Below, in pieces: positions 6,111 to 6,854 of a DNA stretch of 6,854 nt; within the stretch, counting starts at the first letter, position 1, and each line of letters starts with the position of its first letter. A program made the translations under genes and the position numbers. The DNA lies in contig JAHZFY010000011.1 of NCBI GenBank assembly GCA_019421105.1, positions 14,042-20,895 of the forward strand. The letters are read 5' to 3'. Below the pieces are notes generated by a model. It had not been told where the DNA came from, made no database searches, and worked only from the letters and a program-made list of their open reading frames with translations. This stretch comes from a bacterium. Lineage in GTDB: Bacteria > Bacillota_I > Bacilli_A > RFN20 > CAG-826.

Positions 6111-6139
6111 ATATTAATTTCACTTGAAAAAAATAGCAA
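6111..6139 (-). promoter_or_regulatory. candidate promoter of nrdD-trxB
   Basis: On the minus strand TTGCTA (6139-6134) and TAATAT (6116-6111) are 17 bp apart, each matching consensus at four of six positions. Transcription would begin near 6104, giving a leader of about 100 nt. In such AT-rich DNA other pairs are possible, for example a TATAAA at 6171-6166 without a good -35. Confidence 0.35.
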
Positions 6140-6231
6140 ACAAAAAAGAACAAAATCTACTAATATTTATACAGTGTAAAGAAGTTTAATTTTTTAAGTA
6201 GAAAACAAAAATAATATGTGCTTTATATTTT

Positions 6232-6264
6232 TTGTTAAAATTTTCCTATATATTTATATATAAT
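6232..6264 (+). promoter_or_regulatory. promoter of the GH2 gene, -10 abutting the start codon
   Basis: A perfect TATAAT at 6259-6264 lies 6 nt before the ATG, the same geometry as nrdG. TTGTTA at 6232-6237 could be the -35; it is 17 nt from an overlapping TATATA at 6255-6260 but 21 nt from the TATAAT. Either choice puts the transcription start within a few bases of the ATG, and no Shine-Dalgarno sequence is present. The overlapping TA repeats make the exact -10 uncertain. Confidence 0.55.
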
Positions 6265-6270
6265 TTATAT

Positions 6271-6854
6271 ATGATAATACGACCAAACCACATCTTGCCA
6301 TTATTTGATTATCCAAGACCTCAGTTTGAACGAAACTCTTATTTTTGTCTAAATGGGATTTGGAAATATGCAATATCTAAGTCAGAACATCCGCTTGATA
6401 AGATGGATGGCGATATCTTAGTTCCTTATTGTCCTGAATCAAAATTAAGTCATGTAAATAAGCAATTGCAAAAGGATGAATTCTTGCATTATTGCAGATA
6501 TTTTTTATTGCCAGAAAATTTTTTAATTGACCGTGTCATTTTAAACATCGGTGCGATAGATCAAAGATGTAAAATTTATATTAATAGACATTTTGTAGCG
6601 CAGTGGAATTATGGTTATATCCCAATAAGTATCGATATAACTAAATATTTGATAAATGGTGAAAATAATGAAATATATATCGTTGTTTCTGATGATGCTG
6701 ATTCTGAAATTTATGCAACTGGAAAACAATCATATAAAAGAGGAAAAGATCTATATACGGCAATCTCTGGCATTTACCAAACTGTTTTTTTAGAATCAGT
6801 TCCTAAAGATTATTTAAGAAGTATTAAAATTACTCCAAATCTAGATTCAAAAAG
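6271..6854 (+). CDS. glycoside hydrolase family 2 protein, N-terminal part (runs off the window)
   Basis: The first 194 codons of a family 2 glycosidase of the beta-galactosidase/beta-glucuronidase class. Visible is the sugar-binding jelly-roll domain that precedes the catalytic barrel: RPQFER and LNGIWKYA (16-34), the VPYCPESKLS strand (51-60), IGAIDQRCKIYIN (93-105), and GYIPISIDITKYL (115-127). The block GKQSYKRG (151-158), then TAISGIYQTVFLE (163-175), follows. The usual (Y/W)xRxF motif appears as CRYF (75-78). No signal peptide is seen, so the enzyme should be cytosolic and act on imported sugars. The catalytic Glu residues lie beyond the window, so substrate is not decided. The frame is closed by a TAG at 6199, and the ATG at 6271 fits the family start. 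It is divergent from nrdD with its own promoter and is functionally unrelated to the nucleotide genes. Confidence 0.88.
   Translation, partial: MIIRPNHILPLFDYPRPQFERNSYFCLNGIWKYAISKSEHPLDKMDGDILVPYCPESKLSHVNKQLQKDEFLHYCRYFLLPENFLIDRVILNIGAIDQRCKIYINRHFVAQWNYGYIPISIDITKYLINGENNEIYIVVSDDADSEIYATGKQSYKRGKDLYTAISGIYQTVFLESVPKDYLRSIKITPNLDSK

Noticed and set aside
6006..6120. Purine/2'-deoxyguanosine riboswitch in front of the RNR gene
   Set aside because: Such riboswitches control RNR genes in some mollicutes, but the conserved three-way junction sequences are absent here.
5956..6153. Small minus-strand open frame of 65 codons overlapping the nrdD start and leader
   Set aside because: It is in a different frame from nrdD, has low-complexity composition and no family resemblance, and it lies across the structured leader.
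6157..6177. NrdR-box-like sequence upstream of nrdD (ACACT...TATA...AGT on the minus strand)
   Set aside because: Half-site spacing is too long and the right half is poor; NrdR boxes are about 16 bp, near-palindromic and usually occur as a pair, and no second box is seen.
1..6854. Mollicute genetic code 4 (TGA as Trp)
   Set aside because: All genes translate at full family length in the standard code with TGG for Trp. The absence of TGA stops among six genes is too small a sample to suggest reassignment.

Overview
The window is AT-rich, densely packed DNA from a low-GC Bacillota/Mycoplasmatota-like bacterium. All recognised genes read intact in the standard bacterial code: every Trp is TGG, and the six complete genes stop at TAA or TAG. 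This argues against a code-4 mollicute. A class III (oxygen-sensitive) ribonucleotide reductase and its radical-SAM activase point to an anaerobe, and the final glycosidase fits a sugar-degrading, perhaps gut-dwelling, lineage. The organism assignment is inference from gene content and composition.

Layout. (1) Positions 29-1938, minus strand: a three-gene operon for thymidylate supply, transcribed as dCMP deaminase, folD, then a divergent ThyX-like flavin thymidylate synthase. The deaminase makes dUMP, FolD interconverts the one-carbon folates including methylene-THF, and the ThyX-like protein is the natural candidate to make dTMP. (2) Positions 1939-2022: a short divergent promoter region. 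(3) Positions 2023-2712, plus strand: nrdG, the activase, which converges on (4) positions 2731-6005, minus strand: an nrdD-trxB operon. A hairpin terminator at 2711-2732 separates the two. (5) Positions 6006-6270: an intergenic region with a long inverted repeat and a strong ribosome-binding site in front of nrdD, and a promoter for (6) the 5' part of a glycoside hydrolase family 2 gene that leaves the window at 6854.

Nearly everything up to 6005 therefore serves deoxynucleotide synthesis. The most interesting part is the NrdD system. NrdD carries a C-terminal glutaredoxin/NrdH-like domain with a CPNC active site, linked through a segment with a vicinal Cys pair, and the next gene encodes a thioredoxin-reductase-like flavoprotein. 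That flavoprotein keeps its redox CAVC and FAD motifs but has lost the NADPH-binding motifs. This suggests a chain in which a low-potential donor such as ferredoxin reduces the flavoenzyme, then the fused redoxin domain, then the RNR active site. Second, three genes (dCMP deaminase, nrdG and the GH2 gene) have a -10 hexamer only 6-7 nt upstream of the ATG and no Shine-Dalgarno sequence, which predicts leaderless mRNAs, while nrdD has a perfect Shine-Dalgarno sequence.
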